A DNA stretch of 59,530 nt from Armatimonadota bacterium. Its GTDB lineage: Bacteria; Armatimonadota; Zipacnadia; UBA1398; JAKPQA01. Positions 1-11,172 of the stretch are shown one piece after another. The stretch is taken from NCBI GenBank assembly GCA_029547025.1, contig JAKPQA010000094.1:1-59530 (forward strand), written 5' to 3'. A program made the position numbers and the translations under genes. The first letter of the stretch is position 1. The number at the start of each line of letters is the position of its first letter. Below the pieces are notes generated by a model. That model was not told the origin of the DNA. It saw only the letters and a list, made by a program, of their open reading frames with translations, and did no database searches.

Positions 1-438
1 TTCAACATCATGTCCGTGGCCGACGTGATCCAGGGGGCCACCGAGGCCAGCAAGACCATGACTGCCCTGTTCAGCTCCGTGGCCGCCGTGTCTCTGATCG
101 TGGGCGGTATTGGCATCATGAACATCATGCTGGTCTCGGTCACCGAGCGGACCCGCGAGATCGGCCTCCGCAAAGCCGTGGGGGCCACTCCCGGCAACAT
201 CCAGACGCAGTTTCTGATTGAGGCCGTCACGTTGAGCCTCGTGGGCGGGGTTCTCGGAATCGCGGCAGGTCTTGTCGGCTCGTTCGTCGTGAAGCACATC
301 GGACTCAATGCGAAGGTGTCCATCACGTGGATCGTCATCGCGTTCTCTTTCGCCGCGGCGGTGGGTGTCGTGTTCGGACTCCTGCCCGCCAGGAAAGCGG
401 CGGGCCTAGACCCAGTGGAGGCCCTGAGGTATGAGTGA
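1..438 (+). CDS. MacB-type ABC transporter permease, C-terminal fragment
   Basis: This is the last 145 residues of a protein that begins left of the window; the frame is open from base 1. The signature TERTREIGLRKAVGA and the preceding membrane segment (GGIGIMNIML) are typical of the FtsX/MacB permease domain. Two further hydrophobic segments follow, then the usual [19 protein letters not shown] ending. MacB-type permeases are mechanotransmission proteins that drive export across a diderm envelope together with a periplasmic adaptor and TolC. The TolC gene starts inside this gene (8-base overlap) and the ATPase gene follows it, so the three are one operon. The adaptor is probably upstream, outside the window. 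The exported substrate cannot be told from sequence. Confidence 0.9.
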   Translation, partial: FNIMSVADVIQGATEASKTMTALFSSVAAVSLIVGGIGIMNIMLVSVTERTREIGLRKAVGATPGNIQTQFLIEAVTLSLVGGVLGIAAGLVGSFVVKHIGLNAKVSITWIVIAFSFAAAVGVVFGLLPARKAAGLDPVEALRYE

Positions 439-1807
439 GTCGAGAACCCACCCGAGTACACCGAGGTGCCTGCTCGGCCTCGCGTGCCTGTGGCTCTGCC
501 AGGCAGTAGCCTGGTCCCAGCCGGGCCGTGCCGAGGGTGCCACTGCTGCCGAGGCGTCGGCCCCGAAGCCCTGGACGCTGGAGCGATGCATCGCCGTGGC
601 CTTTCGGAACAGCCCGACGGCATGGATCTCCGCCGAAGGCATCGCCAGCGCCGAAGCCGCGCTTCGGCAGGCGCGTAGCGGCTACTATCCCACCGCCGAG
701 CTGTCGGCCTCGGCTACGGTGGGTAGCTCCTCGACATCGGGCACCGGAGTGACGTCCTCGGGGAACTCGGCCGACGCCGACATCGCCGTCGACTGGACGC
801 TCTTCCAGACTGGCCGTAGCGATCTGGTTGGCGAGAGTCGTTCGGAGCTCACCGTGGCGCGTCTTGCCCACGCCATCACCCTCCGGGATCTGGCGCGTGA
901 TGTCGCCGTTGACTACTACGCCGTTCTGGCGTCTCGCGAGCTTGTGCGAGTGGCCGAGGATGGCCTGGAAGCGGCCCGCGAGCACCTCCGCGATGTGGAG
1001 GCGCGTATCCGCCACGGCACGGCCGCTGAAGTAGACCGGTTCTCAGCCGACGCGGATGTGGCCCAGGCCGAGGTTGACCTGATCGATGCCCGGACGGGTG
1101 TCCGACTGGCGGTCGCTCGGCTGCGGAACCGGATCGGCCTCGATCACACGGCCGCCTTCGACGTCGGTCCCGCGGATTCCGAGCCGGAGACGCCCGCCCC
1201 CTCGCTCGAGGAGGCCATCGCCGAGGCGCTGCAGCGCCGGCCCGAGATCGCCGAGAGCGAGGCCGCCCGGCGTGCCCGCGAGTACGCCGCTGAACGGGCC
1301 GAAAAGGCCCGGAAACCCTCGCTGACCGTGGGCACCTCCTTGGGCTACGGTCTGAGTACCGGCACCAGCAAGGGGGCGTCGTGGCGTCTGTCGGGGGGCT
1401 TCTCGTGGCCGCTGTTCTCACGCTCGCTGGAGGCCTCCGAGGACAGCGCGAGGTCCGCCCTGCGGCGTGCCCAGGCCAGCCAGCGTTCGCAAGCGCTGGG
1501 CGTGGGCCTCGAGGTCGAGGAGGCACTCATTGAGGTCGAGCGCACCGCTCAGCAGATCCAAGCCGGCGAGAAGGCCGCCGCCGCGGCCGAGGCCCGGCTC
1601 CGAGCGGCGAGAGGACGCTATGCCAACGAGGTGGGCATCCTGCTGGATCTCACTGACGCCCGGGCCGACCTGACCGCCGCGCAGGCGAGCCTGGTCAGTG
1701 TCCGGTTCGACCACCAGGTCGCGCTGGTCTCGCTCCGCCATGCCATGGGCAACCTGCCCATTCCCTCGCCCGCAGAGACGGCCGACGGGGGCGACCGCCG
1801 TGATTGA
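431..1807 (+). CDS. TolC-family outer membrane efflux protein
   Basis: This 458-residue protein begins with a cleavable-looking signal sequence (hydrophobic core [14 protein letters not shown]). It is followed by two long Ala/Glu/Arg-rich helical repeats, each ending near an 'A...L....G' loop, as in TolC/OEP family proteins (usual length 420-500). It should form the trimeric outer-membrane channel of the efflux pump whose permease precedes it. The start overlaps the permease stop by 8 bases (ATGAGTGA). The stop overlaps the GTG start of the ATPase gene by 8 bases, which indicates translational coupling. Its presence is the best evidence in the window for an outer membrane. Confidence 0.9.
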   Translation: MSESRTHPSTPRCLLGLACLWLCQAVAWSQPGRAEGATAAEASAPKPWTLERCIAVAFRNSPTAWISAEGIASAEAALRQARSGYYPTAELSASATVGSSSTSGTGVTSSGNSADADIAVDWTLFQTGRSDLVGESRSELTVARLAHAITLRDLARDVAVDYYAVLASRELVRVAEDGLEAAREHLRDVEARIRHGTAAEVDRFSADADVAQAEVDLIDARTGVRLAVARLRNRIGLDHTAAFDVGPADSEPETPAPSLEEAIAEALQRRPEIAESEAARRAREYAAERAEKARKPSLTVGTSLGYGLSTGTSKGASWRLSGGFSWPLFSRSLEASEDSARSALRRAQASQRSQALGVGLEVEEALIEVERTAQQIQAGEKAAAAAEARLRAARGRYANEVGILLDLTDARADLTAAQASLVSVRFDHQVALVSLRHAMGNLPIPSPAETADGGDRRD

Positions 1808-2522
1808 GGCCCGCGGACTGACCAAGCACTACCGGATGGGCGACATCACGGTTGAGGCACTCAACGACGTGGACCTCAAGGTCGAAGCGGGCGAGTTCGT
1901 AGCCATCATGGGGCCATCTGGGTCCGGCAAGTCGACCTTCATGCACCTGATCGGATGTCTCGATCGCCCCACGCGGGGAAGCTGCCGCATCGCTGGGATC
2001 GAGGTCTCCTCGCTGGATAGTGATGACCTCGCCCACGTGCGCAACGAGAAGATCGGCTTCGTCTTCCAGAGCTACAATCTGCTCGCCACGGCCACCGCCA
2101 TCCGGAACGTGGAGCTGCCCCTGCTCTACGCGCGCCGCCGGCTGCCCAAGGAGGAACGGCAGGCCCGTGCGCGCGCCGCGCTGGAGGCGGTGGGGCTGGG
2201 TGATCGGATGACCCACAGGCCCCGGGAGCTCTCGGGCGGCCAACAGCAGCGCGTGGCCATTGCTCGTGCGCTCATCTGTCAGCCGGACATCATCATGGGT
2301 GACGAGCCGACCGGAAATCTCTCCAGCGCACAAGGCGACGAGATCATGGCCATCCTGCAGGGCCTGAACCGGAAGGGCACCACTGTGGTCATCGTCACCC
2401 ACGAGCTGGACATCGCCCAGCACGCCCAACGCATCGTCCACTTCCACGACGGCCGCGTCAACAGCGACGAGGTGGTGGCCGAGCCGCGCATCGCCCGCGC
2501 CCGAGCCCATGCGAGCCCATGA
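1800..2522 (+). CDS. ABC transporter ATP-binding protein, MacB/LolD type
   Basis: This 240-residue ATPase has Walker [10 protein letters not shown] (residues 38-46), the signature [15 protein letters not shown] and a Walker B region ending GDEPTGNL. It is the LolD/MacB ATPase subfamily that partners FtsX-like permeases. The frame is open further upstream, but homology starts at [12 protein letters not shown] therefore chose the GTG at 1800, which lies 8 bases inside the tolC gene. Gene order permease-TolC-ATPase is less common than ATPase next to permease. It lies convergent to the histidine kinase gene, with only 20 bases between the stops. Confidence 0.9.
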   Translation: MIEARGLTKHYRMGDITVEALNDVDLKVEAGEFVAIMGPSGSGKSTFMHLIGCLDRPTRGSCRIAGIEVSSLDSDDLAHVRNEKIGFVFQSYNLLATATAIRNVELPLLYARRRLPKEERQARARAALEAVGLGDRMTHRPRELSGGQQQRVAIARALICQPDIIMGDEPTGNLSSAQGDEIMAILQGLNRKGTTVVIVTHELDIAQHAQRIVHFHDGRVNSDEVVAEPRIARARAHASP

Positions 2523-2542
2523 CGGCCACCCATCACAGTCGG

Positions 2543-5500
2543 CTAGGCCCGAAAGCCCGGCTCATTGGGCCGGACCAGCCGCTCGATGGTGTCGAACAGC
2601 GCGTCGGCCGTGACGGGTTTGGGCACGTGCTCATCCATTCCCGCCGCGAGGAACCGCTCGCGATCGGCGCCGAGCGCGTGAGCCGTGAGCGCGATCACGG
2701 GCACCCGCTGGCCGATGCCGCTGGCTTGCTCGGCCTCTCGGATCACCGCGGTGGCCTCCAGGCCATCCATCTCTGGCATCTGGACATCCATCAGGACCAA
2801 GTCGAAGCGTCCGGGCGCATATGCCCCGATGGCTTCGCGTCCGTCGCTCGCTACGGTAACGACGTGCCCGGCCTTCTCGAGGAGCCGGGTGATCAGTCTC
2901 TGGTTCACAGGGTGATCCTCGGCCACCAGGACCCGGAGTTGGCGGCGTGCTTGACGCACCGTGTGTCGGGTGACCGGGTCGCGCCCGGTCGCCTCATCCC
3001 CGCGGCGAGCCAGCACCATGCGCAACGCTTCCAGCAGCTCCGACTGCCGGACGGGCTTCGTCAGATAGCCCGCCACCCCCAGATCCCGGCAGCGGGCGGC
3101 GTCGCCCCGTTGGCCGGACGAGGTCAGCATCAGGATCGGCGTGACCGCGAGGCGAGGATTCGAGAGGATCCTCTCGGCCACCGTGAACCCGTCCATGTCC
3201 GGCATGGCGCGGTCGAGCAAGATCACCGCGTAGGGTCCGGCCCCCTCGTCTGGACCCTCCAAGCGCGCCAGGGCGGACGGTCCGTCAGGCTCATCATCCA
3301 CCGCCAGGCCCCATGCAGTGAGACACTCGCGCAGCATGGCCCGGTTTGTCTCATTGTCGTCGACGACCAGCACGCGCAGCCCGGCAAGCGGACCGTCCTC
3401 CCTCGCGGCGGGACCGGCCTGCCTGAGCTCGAATGGGGCCACGAAGTGGAAGACGCTGCCCCGGCCCTCCTCGCTCTCGGCCCAGATCCTCCCGCCCATG
3501 AGCTCCGCGATGCGACGGCAGATTGCCAGTCCAAGCCCTGTGCCGCCGAACCGGCGTGTGGTAGAGCTATCGGCCTGCGTGAACGCTTCGAAGATCGACT
3601 CGAGCTTGGACCGCGCGATCCCGATGCCCGTGTCGGCCACCGAGAAGTGCAACGTCACGCGATCCTCCCCCTCGGACTCGACGGCTACGCGGAAGGCCAC
3701 CTCGCCCGTGGCCGTGAACTTGATGGCGTTGCCGATGAGGTTCACGATGACCTGCCGCAAGCGCCCCGGATCTCCCAGCAGCATCTCGGGCACGTCGTGT
3801 TCGATCCGGCACACCAGCTCGAGCCCCTTCTCGTGGGCCTTCAGCGCCAGGCTCTTGACCGCGTCCTCCACGGCCGTCCGCAAACCGAAGGGCGTGGCCT
3901 CGATGGACAGATGCCCGGCTTCCATCTTCGAGAAGTCGAGCACATCGTTGATGATGTTCAGAAGTGCCTCGCCCGATGACCGGATCGTCGATGCGTACTC
4001 CCGCTGCTCGGCGTTCATGTCCGTGTCGAGCAGGAGTTCCGTCATGCCGATGACGGCGTTCATCGGCGTGCGGATCTCGTGCGACATGTTGGCCAGGAAC
4101 TCGCTCTTGGCGGCATTGGCCGCCTCGGCGGCCGCGGCCATCTTCCGGGCCGATTGCTCCGCCGCCCACCGGTCGCGGCTGAGCACGGCCAGAGCGACCT
4201 GGTCGGCCAACTGGCAGGCCAGCGCCTCCTCGTCTCGCTCCCAGTGGCGTTGCCGCCCGACCTGAGAGAAGCATAGGGCCCCCAGGTAACGGCCCGAGGC
4301 GCGCACGGTGGCGATCAGCATCGACCGGATGTCCTGCGGCTCCAGGAAGCGGCCCACGAAGCCGGCGGTGCGCGGGTCGGACATGGCGTCATCCGCCGCG
4401 ACGTATGGGAGCTCCTCGAGCGCCGCAAAGACCGAGCCGAACTCGGCCCGCTGCATGGGCGCAGCCACCGAGTGCTCTCCCGGGCGCCGGTCGAACAGGT
4501 CCACGCACGAGAGCGACTCACCGTCCTCGCTAATCCGCCACAGGCTGACTCGCTCGACATCGAGAACACCCGCGGCAGCCTCGGTGATCCGCGTGCCCAG
4601 AGCCGCCAGGTTGCCGTCGGTCATGGCCTGCGACGCCGCAACCTCGCCGATGACCTCGAGTGCCGCTTGGCTCCTCGCCAGAGCCCTGCGCGCGTCGTCC
4701 TCAGCCTTGCGCAGCGCCTCCGTCGCGGCGCGCTGTTCCTCGAGCGCCGTCTCCAGCCGCTGTTGCTGGTCGAAGAACGCATCGATCATCCTCGCGATCT
4801 CGCCGAACTCGGTGCGGTGGCCGACGAGGGGCACGATCGGGTCGCGACGGCCGGTCGCCAGAGCGGCCGACAACCGGCGCAGAGGCGTCGCGACCCACAC
4901 CACCAGAACCCAGGAGAGCACCACAAGGAGGGACACCGCGAGTCCACCAGCGAGCATTGCCGTCGTTCGCGATGCATCAAGGAAGGGCGTCACCGTGGGC
5001 GACGGGAGCCGCATCTCGAGCGTGGCCGCCGTCGAGCCATCGATGGCAGGCAGCGCCGTGTATGTCACCACCGTGGCCGGGTCCGGCGGACCTCCTGGCG
5101 GCGAACCGACCCGCGGCAACAGCCGTCCCTCACCACCCACAAGCACGCCGAGTGCCCGCACCCGCGGCGCGTCCCATACCCGGGCGCAGAGCAGGTAGCC
5201 CCTCGGAGGCGTCTTTCGCTCCGGATCGGCTGTGGGATGGATGGAGGCACCCCGCAGCTCCAGCAGACCCTGGGGCGACTCCACATATGCGTGGAGCAGC
5301 CGCTGTGCCGAGAACGCAGCCTCGAGTTCGGACGTGCCCAGCGGCAGTGCCGCGGGTACGGCCTTGCCCTCATGTGCCGAGTGGTACACCAGAGACATGT
5401 CGGGGCGACATACCCAGACACCATCGACATCGAAGGTGTCCATGCTGGCGACCAGGTTCTCTTCGGCCCAGACAGGGTCCAGCGTCGACACGAACTTGAC

Positions 5501-5764
5501 CATGTCGTCCCAGTAGGTGTAGTCGCTGGCGTAGATCGAGAGGCCGCTGCCGGCCGCATCGAGGACCCGGCCCACCATCTGCTGCATCTCGGTGGTACGG
5601 GCACTCATCAAGAGTGCCATGGTGGAACGCCCGCGGACCTGGGCTAACACCAGGCCGACGGCGAAGACCGCGACGAGCAACAGCGTGATCAGCCAGAGCC
5701 TGGTGTGGATGCGCGTCAGCGTTCCATCCCCCCTCTCTCCAGAGACACCTGACGAGGGCCGCAT
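2543..5764 (-). CDS. hybrid sensor histidine kinase (CHASE4-HAMP-GAF-HisKA-HATPase-REC-REC)
   Basis: This 1073-residue protein has a transmembrane helix at about 22-43 and a periplasmic CHASE4-like sensor (about 45-265, with the typical [13 protein letters not shown]). A second helix at about 268-293 leads into HAMP and GAF (about 378-535) domains. The HisKA phospho-acceptor is in [14 protein letters not shown], and the ATPase domain has GGTGLGLAI. Two receivers follow, with phospho-Asp in [11 protein letters not shown] and [12 protein letters not shown] and Lys in TKPV and PKPV. It lies 16 bases downstream of a paralogous kinase and is probably cotranscribed. The start is uncertain: the ATG at 5764 has no Shine-Dalgarno. 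The position matching the paralog's ATG (5714-5716) is ACG, preceded by CTG (5717-5719) and a GAGAGGGGGG sequence. The cognate pathway is unknown. Confidence 0.88.
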   Translation of the reverse strand: MRPSSGVSGERGDGTLTRIHTRLWLITLLLVAVFAVGLVLAQVRGRSTMALLMSARTTEMQQMVGRVLDAAGSGLSIYASDYTYWDDMVKFVSTLDPVWAEENLVASMDTFDVDGVWVCRPDMSLVYHSAHEGKAVPAALPLGTSELEAAFSAQRLLHAYVESPQGLLELRGASIHPTADPERKTPPRGYLLCARVWDAPRVRALGVLVGGEGRLLPRVGSPPGGPPDPATVVTYTALPAIDGSTAATLEMRLPSPTVTPFLDASRTTAMLAGGLAVSLLVVLSWVLVVWVATPLRRLSAALATGRRDPIVPLVGHRTEFGEIARMIDAFFDQQQRLETALEEQRAATEALRKAEDDARRALARSQAALEVIGEVAASQAMTDGNLAALGTRITEAAAGVLDVERVSLWRISEDGESLSCVDLFDRRPGEHSVAAPMQRAEFGSVFAALEELPYVAADDAMSDPRTAGFVGRFLEPQDIRSMLIATVRASGRYLGALCFSQVGRQRHWERDEEALACQLADQVALAVLSRDRWAAEQSARKMAAAAEAANAAKSEFLANMSHEIRTPMNAVIGMTELLLDTDMNAEQREYASTIRSSGEALLNIINDVLDFSKMEAGHLSIEATPFGLRTAVEDAVKSLALKAHEKGLELVCRIEHDVPEMLLGDPGRLRQVIVNLIGNAIKFTATGEVAFRVAVESEGEDRVTLHFSVADTGIGIARSKLESIFEAFTQADSSTTRRFGGTGLGLAICRRIAELMGGRIWAESEEGRGSVFHFVAPFELRQAGPAAREDGPLAGLRVLVVDDNETNRAMLRECLTAWGLAVDDEPDGPSALARLEGPDEGAGPYAVILLDRAMPDMDGFTVAERILSNPRLAVTPILMLTSSGQRGDAARCRDLGVAGYLTKPVRQSELLEALRMVLARRGDEATGRDPVTRHTVRQARRQLRVLVAEDHPVNQRLITRLLEKAGHVVTVASDGREAIGAYAPGRFDLVLMDVQMPEMDGLEATAVIREAEQASGIGQRVPVIALTAHALGADRERFLAAGMDEHVPKPVTADALFDTIERLVRPNEPGFRA

Positions 5765-5780
5765 GTGGGCGTTGGTGTTC

Positions 5781-8700
5781 TCACGGGCTGTCTCCCGCGC
5801 TCGCGCTTCCCGAGGGCCGGGTCAGCCGCTCAACGGTGCCGAGCAACGTGTCGGCCGTGACCGGCTTCGCCACATGGTCGTCCATCCCGGCGGCAATGAA
5901 CCGCGTCCGGTCCGTCGCCAAGGCGTGGGCGGTCAGGGCGATAATGGGAACATGCGCCGCATTCGGGTGTTGGTGCTCCTTTAGCCGGATCGCCATGGTG
6001 GCCTGGACTCCGTCCATCCGCGGCATCTGGACGTCCATTAGGATCACGTCGAAGCGCCCAGGCTCGAACACATCGAGGGCCTCCTGGCCATCCGCCACGA
6101 CTGTCACGACGTGGCCGGCCCGCTCCAGCAGTCGGGTAGCCAGCTTCTGGTTGACCGGGTGGTCCTCGGCCAGGAGCACTCGCAGCTGCCTCCGGGCCTG
6201 CCGAACGGTGTGCCGCGTGATGGGCTCGGTCGCCGCCTCGAGGCATGTGCCTCTCGCCAGGGCCATCCGCAGCGCCTGCCGCAGCTCCGACTGGCGAACC
6301 GGCTTCATCAGGTACCCGGCCACACCCATCTCGCGGCACCGGGCGACGTCGCCGCGGCGTCCGGCCGATGTCAGCATCATGACTGGGACATGGGAAAGCA
6401 GCGGATGCGCCGCGATGCGGCGCGCGACCTCGAAGCCATCGGCGCCCGGCATCGCGCGGTCCATGAGCACGGCCTGGCACCCCCTCCCCGACGCCACCTC
6501 CCCTTCGAGGAACGCCACAGCCTCGTCGCCCGTGGACAGCTCAAGTACCTCGACTCCCCAGGCCGTCAGGCACTCACGCAGCATGGCGCGATTCGTGGCG
6601 CTGTCGTCCACCACCAGCACCCGAGCGCCCTCGAGCGATGCATCGGCCGGGGTGACTGCCGCCCGTTCCCGAACCCCGAACCGCGCCCGGAACCGGAAGA
6701 CGCTGCCCTTGCCCTCCTCGCTCTCGGCCCAGATGTGCCCTCCCATGAGCTCGACGATGCGCCGGCAGATGGCCAGGCCCAACCCCGTGCCACCATACTG
6801 GCGGGTGGTCGAGCCATCGGCCTGTGTGAAGGACTCGAAGATCCTCTCGAGCTTGTCGGCAGCGATGCCGATGCCGGTGTCGGAGACCGAGAAACACAGC
6901 TCGACCTCGTCGTCGTCCTCGCTCGCGACCTCCACTCGGAACTCCACCTCGCCCTGCGGTGTGAACTTGATGGCGTTGCCGATCAGGTTCACCACGACCT
7001 GACGGAGCCTTCCGGGGTCTCCGATCAGTAGCTCCGGCACATCGTGGGCGATGCGGCACACCAGCTCGAGGCCCTTCTCGTGCGCACGTACCGCCAGGCT
7101 GCTTACGGCCGCCTCCACCGCCGACCGCAGTCCGAAGTTCGTGTGCTCGATCGAAAGCCGTCCTGCCTCGAGCTTCGAGAAGTCCAGCACATCATTGATG
7201 ATGTCGAGCAGGGCTTCGCCAGACGATCGCACGGTCTCGAGGTACTCCCTCTGCTCAGCCGTCAGCTCGGCGTCGAGAACCAGTTCCGTCATGCCGATGA
7301 CGGCGTTCATCGGGGTCCGGATCTCGTGGGACATGTTGGCCAGGAACTCGCTCTTGGCGGCGCTGGCGGCCTCTGCGGCCACCGCCATCTCCTGCGCCGT
7401 ACGCAGCGCACTCTCCAGCCGGCGCTGTGCCTCGACCCGTTCGGTGATGTCCCGCACGATCCCAACGGCGCACCACTGGCCACCCATTCGTACGCTCGAG
7501 ATCGACACTTCGACCGGTATGGTGCGACCTTCCCGCACCCTGGCCTCGAGCTGAAGAAGACGTCCCAGTGCCGGACCGGTGCCCGAGGCCTGGAACTGCC
7601 TCAGGCCGGCCCGGTACGCCTCGTGGGTTTCCGGCGGCGCCACCAGCGTGTGGAGCTCTCGCCCCAAGGCCTCGTGCTCCAGCCAGCCGAAGATCCGCTC
7701 CGCCGCCGGATTCCAGTACGTGATCCGACCCTCGTGGTCCATCATGATCACGGCGTCCTGGGCGGCGGCGGCGATAGTACGGAGCCGCTCCTCGCTCTCT
7801 CGCAGAGCGAGCTCCATCTCGCGGCGCTCGGTGATGTCCACATGCGTGCCGACGAACCGGATCGGACGTCCGTCGTCGTCGCGCGCCACCACTTCGCCTC
7901 GGCTCATGATCCACACCCAGCCGCCCCAGGCCGTGGCGAGGCGGTACTCGGTGGTGAACCCTCCCGCACCGGGGCCCAGATGGTCGCGAATCGTGGCCTG
8001 AACCGACGGAAGGTCGTCAGGGTGCATCCGGGAGTGGAAGGCGCCGAAGGGCACATCCAGTTCGCCAGGTTCGAGGCCCAGCATGGTGTACAGCCGGGCA
8101 CCGACATGCATACGCCCGGTGACCAGGTCCCACTCCCAGACGCTCGCACTCGTGGCGGCCATGGCCAGCTCGTGGCGCTCCTCGGTCGCGCGGAGCGCCT
8201 CCGACACCGCTCGCTGCTGTTCGAGCGCCTCGATCAGCTCGTGCCGCTGGCGGAAGAACGCGTCGATCAGGTCCGCGACCTTGCCGAACTCGTGTCCTTG
8301 CCCCATCAGCGGCGCGATGGGGTCGCGCTGGGCCGTCTCCAGGGCCCGCGAGACCCGTCGCAGAGGGTTGGCCATCCACGCGATCAGTATGTACGTGACG
8401 GCTCCGAGCAGTCCCAGAGCTAACCCACTGCCCAGGAGTATGCTGGCCCGCGCGCCGTCCCGCAGTAGGCGCGTCGCCGGTGAGGGCACCCGGGCTTCGA
8501 GCACGGCCACAGGTCGTCCCTTGTGGTCATGGAGACGGCACAGGGCCATGATGGAGGTAAGCGTGGGGGGCCCAGGCGCTGTCCGGCCGGGGCTCAGGCT
8601 CTCCATGGGGGGAGGCGGAGGCGAGCCCGCCTTGTCGGGAGGCGGGGGCGCCTCATCCACCGCGAGTTCGCGCACGGACTCCGCCAGACTGGTGCGTCCC

Positions 8701-9392
8701 TTCGGTCCCGGGCCGAGCTGTGAAGGTCCTGCCCCCGCCGGCTCGTCCAAGGGAGCCGGCGGCGTCCCCCGCGGCGGACGAGCCCGCAAGAGGTACACCT
8801 CGCCGCCCAGGACATCGGCTACGCTCTGGAGCACGTCGTCCGACAGGATTCGGCCGGCCAGGAGCCATCCCACGGGGGTCTGCTCATCCCTGTCGCCGCC
8901 AGCGGCTGATGGCTGGATGGCGCCATACCAGAGCTCGAGCACCGTTGACTCGAGCGCCATGTAGAAGTGGCCTGCCTGAGCGCCTTCACACAGCTCACGG
9001 AGCGCGTCCCGCCCGAACGGCGGATCTCCCGGCACCGCGGAACTCGGACCCACGCACACCGCGATCGGCACACACGACGCATCGTACACCCACACGCCGT
9101 CCACGCCATACAGGCTCAGCGAAGGCCGGAGCAGCTCGGCCACCCGCTGAGCCGACCTGCTGCGAACGAGCGAAGCAACCTCAACCGACCGGCATCGGTC
9201 GGCGGTGAACGTCGCGGGAGGGCTACCCGATAGCTCCACGACGCGTCCCAGGGTCTGGTCCATCTCGCGCTCCCGGACCCTGGACATCAGGGCCATCGTA
9301 CTCGCAATACGTGCCTGCACGATGACCAGCGCGGCGATGAAGAACAGCATCAGAAGCGCGGCTGCGAGCCAGAGCCTGGTGTGAATCCGCAT
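5781..9392 (-). CDS. hybrid sensor histidine kinase (CHASE4-like-HAMP-PAS-PAS-HisKA-HATPase-REC-REC)
   Basis: This 1203-residue protein has two membrane helices around a periplasmic CHASE4-like sensor, which carries a Pro-rich insert (for example [20 protein letters not shown]) absent from its neighbour. A HAMP segment, two PAS domains with PAC-type tails (first ends [14 protein letters not shown], second [14 protein letters not shown]), HisKA ([14 protein letters not shown]) and HATPase (GGTGLGLAI) follow. Two receivers complete it ([25 protein letters not shown]). The frame is open to 9572, but I place the start at the ATG at 9392 because MRIHTRLWL matches the paralog and a GGGGGGAG sequence lies about 11 bases upstream. 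It is the first gene of a two-kinase operon. The receivers suggest a phosphorelay to an unlinked Hpt protein. Confidence 0.9.
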   Translation of the reverse strand: MRIHTRLWLAAALLMLFFIAALVIVQARIASTMALMSRVREREMDQTLGRVVELSGSPPATFTADRCRSVEVASLVRSRSAQRVAELLRPSLSLYGVDGVWVYDASCVPIAVCVGPSSAVPGDPPFGRDALRELCEGAQAGHFYMALESTVLELWYGAIQPSAAGGDRDEQTPVGWLLAGRILSDDVLQSVADVLGGEVYLLRARPPRGTPPAPLDEPAGAGPSQLGPGPKGRTSLAESVRELAVDEAPPPPDKAGSPPPPPMESLSPGRTAPGPPTLTSIMALCRLHDHKGRPVAVLEARVPSPATRLLRDGARASILLGSGLALGLLGAVTYILIAWMANPLRRVSRALETAQRDPIAPLMGQGHEFGKVADLIDAFFRQRHELIEALEQQRAVSEALRATEERHELAMAATSASVWEWDLVTGRMHVGARLYTMLGLEPGELDVPFGAFHSRMHPDDLPSVQATIRDHLGPGAGGFTTEYRLATAWGGWVWIMSRGEVVARDDDGRPIRFVGTHVDITERREMELALRESEERLRTIAAAAQDAVIMMDHEGRITYWNPAAERIFGWLEHEALGRELHTLVAPPETHEAYRAGLRQFQASGTGPALGRLLQLEARVREGRTIPVEVSISSVRMGGQWCAVGIVRDITERVEAQRRLESALRTAQEMAVAAEAASAAKSEFLANMSHEIRTPMNAVIGMTELVLDAELTAEQREYLETVRSSGEALLDIINDVLDFSKLEAGRLSIEHTNFGLRSAVEAAVSSLAVRAHEKGLELVCRIAHDVPELLIGDPGRLRQVVVNLIGNAIKFTPQGEVEFRVEVASEDDDEVELCFSVSDTGIGIAADKLERIFESFTQADGSTTRQYGGTGLGLAICRRIVELMGGHIWAESEEGKGSVFRFRARFGVRERAAVTPADASLEGARVLVVDDSATNRAMLRECLTAWGVEVLELSTGDEAVAFLEGEVASGRGCQAVLMDRAMPGADGFEVARRIAAHPLLSHVPVMMLTSAGRRGDVARCREMGVAGYLMKPVRQSELRQALRMALARGTCLEAATEPITRHTVRQARRQLRVLLAEDHPVNQKLATRLLERAGHVVTVVADGQEALDVFEPGRFDVILMDVQMPRMDGVQATMAIRLKEHQHPNAAHVPIIALTAHALATDRTRFIAAGMDDHVAKPVTADTLLGTVERLTRPSGSASAGDSP

Positions 9393-9785
9393 CAGTCGGT
9401 CGGCTCCCCCCTCGCGAACATGCGCCGCCACCGCTGCCCCGTGTTCAGGAGCGGGGCGACAGTAACAGTGTGCCGTATGGGCATTGTGGTCGGCTACCGC
9501 ATGGCGCGCCGAGCGGGTGCCGCGAATGCCCCCGAACCATGTTTGCTCAACTCCTTGCCCATCCTTGGCCACGCGTTGCCGGCGCGGATACCTCCCCCCT
9601 GCGAGTCACTGAGCCGCGCGCGGCGGGCGCTCGCACGACTGCTGAGAGGAATCAACGGAGAGGAGAGGTGGGGGGCATGGCGAAGAGGAATGTGAGCAGC
9701 TAGGGATAACAGAAGCTTCGTGCTGTGGTTATGCCACCTGTCTTGGCCCGCAGTTCAGCTAAGCGTGAAAGGAGGAATAGTGATA
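9393..9785. other. 393-bp divergent intergenic region with a possible leader ORF
   Basis: This gap separates the divergent kinase and lipoprotein genes and should hold promoters for both, but I see no convincing -35/-10 pair. The only coding-like signal is a very short ORF at 9677-9703 (ATG to TAG, MAKRNVSS) with a good purine-rich ribosome binding site (GAGAGGTGGGGGG). It could be a leader peptide for the lipoprotein gene or chance. Longer frames through the region lack start context and homology. Confidence 0.35.
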
Positions 9786-9980
9786 GTGAAGTACCTTTCT
9801 GTGCTAGTGGTGGTCTGCTTCATCGGGTCCATCCTCCTCGTGGGATGCAAGACCCGCACCGACTCGCCCGAGCAACCGGACATCACCGACGGGAACTTCC
9901 CCAAAGCGGAGATGACCAAGGATCCTTCCCGGATGCAGAAGGGCATGGGCAAAGGACCCGGCGCGCCTGCGACGCGCTAG
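9786..9980 (+). CDS. small lipoprotein of unknown function
   Basis: This 64-residue protein starts MKYLSVLVVVCFIGS and has a lipobox LLVGC, so it should be lipid-modified and envelope-anchored. The mature part is about 45 residues, polar, and ends in a Gly/Lys-rich tail (KGMGKGPGAPATR). I chose the GTG at 9786 because GGAGG (9771-9775) sits 10 bases upstream; a GTG at 9780 is 4 bases from it and less likely. It precedes the pseudopilin gene by 71 bases. I do not recognise the family. Confidence 0.6.
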   Translation: MKYLSVLVVVCFIGSILLVGCKTRTDSPEQPDITDGNFPKAEMTKDPSRMQKGMGKGPGAPATR

Positions 9981-10051
9981 GATCCTGCTCTCTCTGAACC
10001 ATGTGGAACGCCATGCGGCGGCGTGCTGAGGAGTGTGAAGGAGGGCTTTTC

Positions 10052-10705
10052 GTGAAACGACGTGCGGGGTTCACCCTGATTGAACTGCTCGTGGTCATTG
10101 CCATCATCGCCATCCTGGCGGCGATCCTGTTTCCCGTGTTCGCCAAGGCCAGAGAGAAAGCCCGGCAGGCGTCGTGCACCAGCCAGCTCAAGGAATTGGG
10201 TCTGGCCGTGTTGATGTACGCCGGGGACTACGACGACCGACTGGTCGACCACTGCGGCCAGACTACGGCCAACTGCTGGGCCGTCTCTCTCTTCCCCTAT
10301 GTGAAGAACGCCGAAGTATGGCGCTGCCCGAGCTACGGCGGCACGGACACGTTCGGTATCTGGCGCGACTACGCCAACGGGCCGAGCCATGACTTCAGTC
10401 CGCGGCTCCCCCGAAGCTACGCCTGGAACCTCATGATCGACAACCGACTCATGGCCGAGATCGACAAGCCGGCCGTGGTGCCCTGTGTGGCCGACGGCGA
10501 TGGCACCGGCTGGATGGCCCCGATGCACAGCTGCATCGGGTTCACCGACTTCGGTGCCAGCGCCAGCTGCGCTACGAAGTACGCCCGCATGAGCCCGCGG
10601 CATAACGAAGGCGCCGTGCTCGCGATGCTTGATGGACACGCCAAGTGGTTCAAGGGCTCGCAGATCATCAGCGACTTCGCGGCCGGCAACCTGCTGCCCC
10701 AGTAA
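10052..10705 (+). CDS. type II secretion/pilus pseudopilin-like protein with H-X9-DG tail
   Basis: This 217-residue protein starts at a GTG with GGAGG (10040-10044) upstream. It begins [17 protein letters not shown], a type III signal for prepilin peptidase cleavage after Gly with N-methylation of Phe. A hydrophobic helix and the neck [17 protein letters not shown] follow. Near the end, [12 protein letters not shown] fits the 'prepilin processing-associated H-X9-DG' motif (DUF1559-like proteins). Such proteins occur in large numbers in Armatimonadota, Planctomycetota and Verrucomicrobiota, usually scattered and not inside pilus operons. This neck sequence is especially common in Armatimonadota. 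No other pilus gene is nearby. The role is probably a surface or secretion pseudopilin. Confidence 0.85.
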   Translation: MKRRAGFTLIELLVVIAIIAILAAILFPVFAKAREKARQASCTSQLKELGLAVLMYAGDYDDRLVDHCGQTTANCWAVSLFPYVKNAEVWRCPSYGGTDTFGIWRDYANGPSHDFSPRLPRSYAWNLMIDNRLMAEIDKPAVVPCVADGDGTGWMAPMHSCIGFTDFGASASCATKYARMSPRHNEGAVLAMLDGHAKWFKGSQIISDFAAGNLLPQ

Positions 10706-10730
10706 GCCCACCTGACGCCATCCCGAACGC

Positions 10731-10768
10731 ACCGGAGGCCGTGGCCTGGTCAAGCCACGGCCTCCGGT
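10731..10768. terminator. perfect 15-bp hairpin between convergent genes
   Basis: Arms ACCGGAGGCCGTGGC (10731-10745) and GCCACGGCCTCCGGT (10754-10768) pair perfectly around an 8-base loop. It lies 26 bases after the pseudopilin stop. It has no T-tract, which is common for hairpin terminators in high-GC genomes. It could act on transcription from either side. Confidence 0.7.
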
Positions 10769-10972
10769 CACTGTGGAGCCAACACCCGGCGCCACCGCCC
10801 GACGGCTGCGCTTGCCTCCACAACCAACGCGCACCGCCCCAGCCAACCTCGACAGCTCTCGCCACCGATCCCTGCCTCTCCTCCGCACCCCAGCACCCGA
10901 CGCAGACCCCCCCAATCGGATACCCAACCTGACACCCATGCTGCCTGCATGATCCCGACTAGGAGGCCACCC

Positions 10973-11110
10973 ATGGACGAGTATCGGCTCCGAGTGTGGA
11001 GATACGATGGAGACGCCGTGGAGTTTCGCTGCGGAATCGGCCCAGCCGCGGTGGCCGCGCACCACAAGCGGCGGGGCATGCACCCATCCGCCGCGCCGCC
11101 TCGAAGATAG
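10973..11110 (+). CDS. candidate 45-residue small protein
   Basis: An ATG at 10973 is preceded by TAGGAGG (10960-10966) at ideal spacing and opens a 45-codon frame to a TAG at 11108-11110. It begins MDEYRLRVWRYDGDAVEF and ends in a basic tail. The first 20 residues look protein-like, while the Ala/Pro/Arg-rich tail is what random GC-rich DNA would give. It lies between the terminator hairpin and the end of the HEAT-repeat gene. I see no homology, so only the strong ribosome binding site supports it. Confidence 0.35.
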   Translation: MDEYRLRVWRYDGDAVEFRCGIGPAAVAAHHKRRGMHPSAAPPRR

Positions 11111-11172
11111 CAGCGCACCGCATGCCGGGACGACACACGGTGCGCTGAGGGGCTCGAGCCGACTCGGTTCGC

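Noticed and set aside
2519-3979. A 486-codon open frame on the plus strand across kinase 1
   Set aside because: It is antisense to the kinase, whose domains are all recognisable, and has no homology. Long antisense frames are common in this GC-rich sequence.
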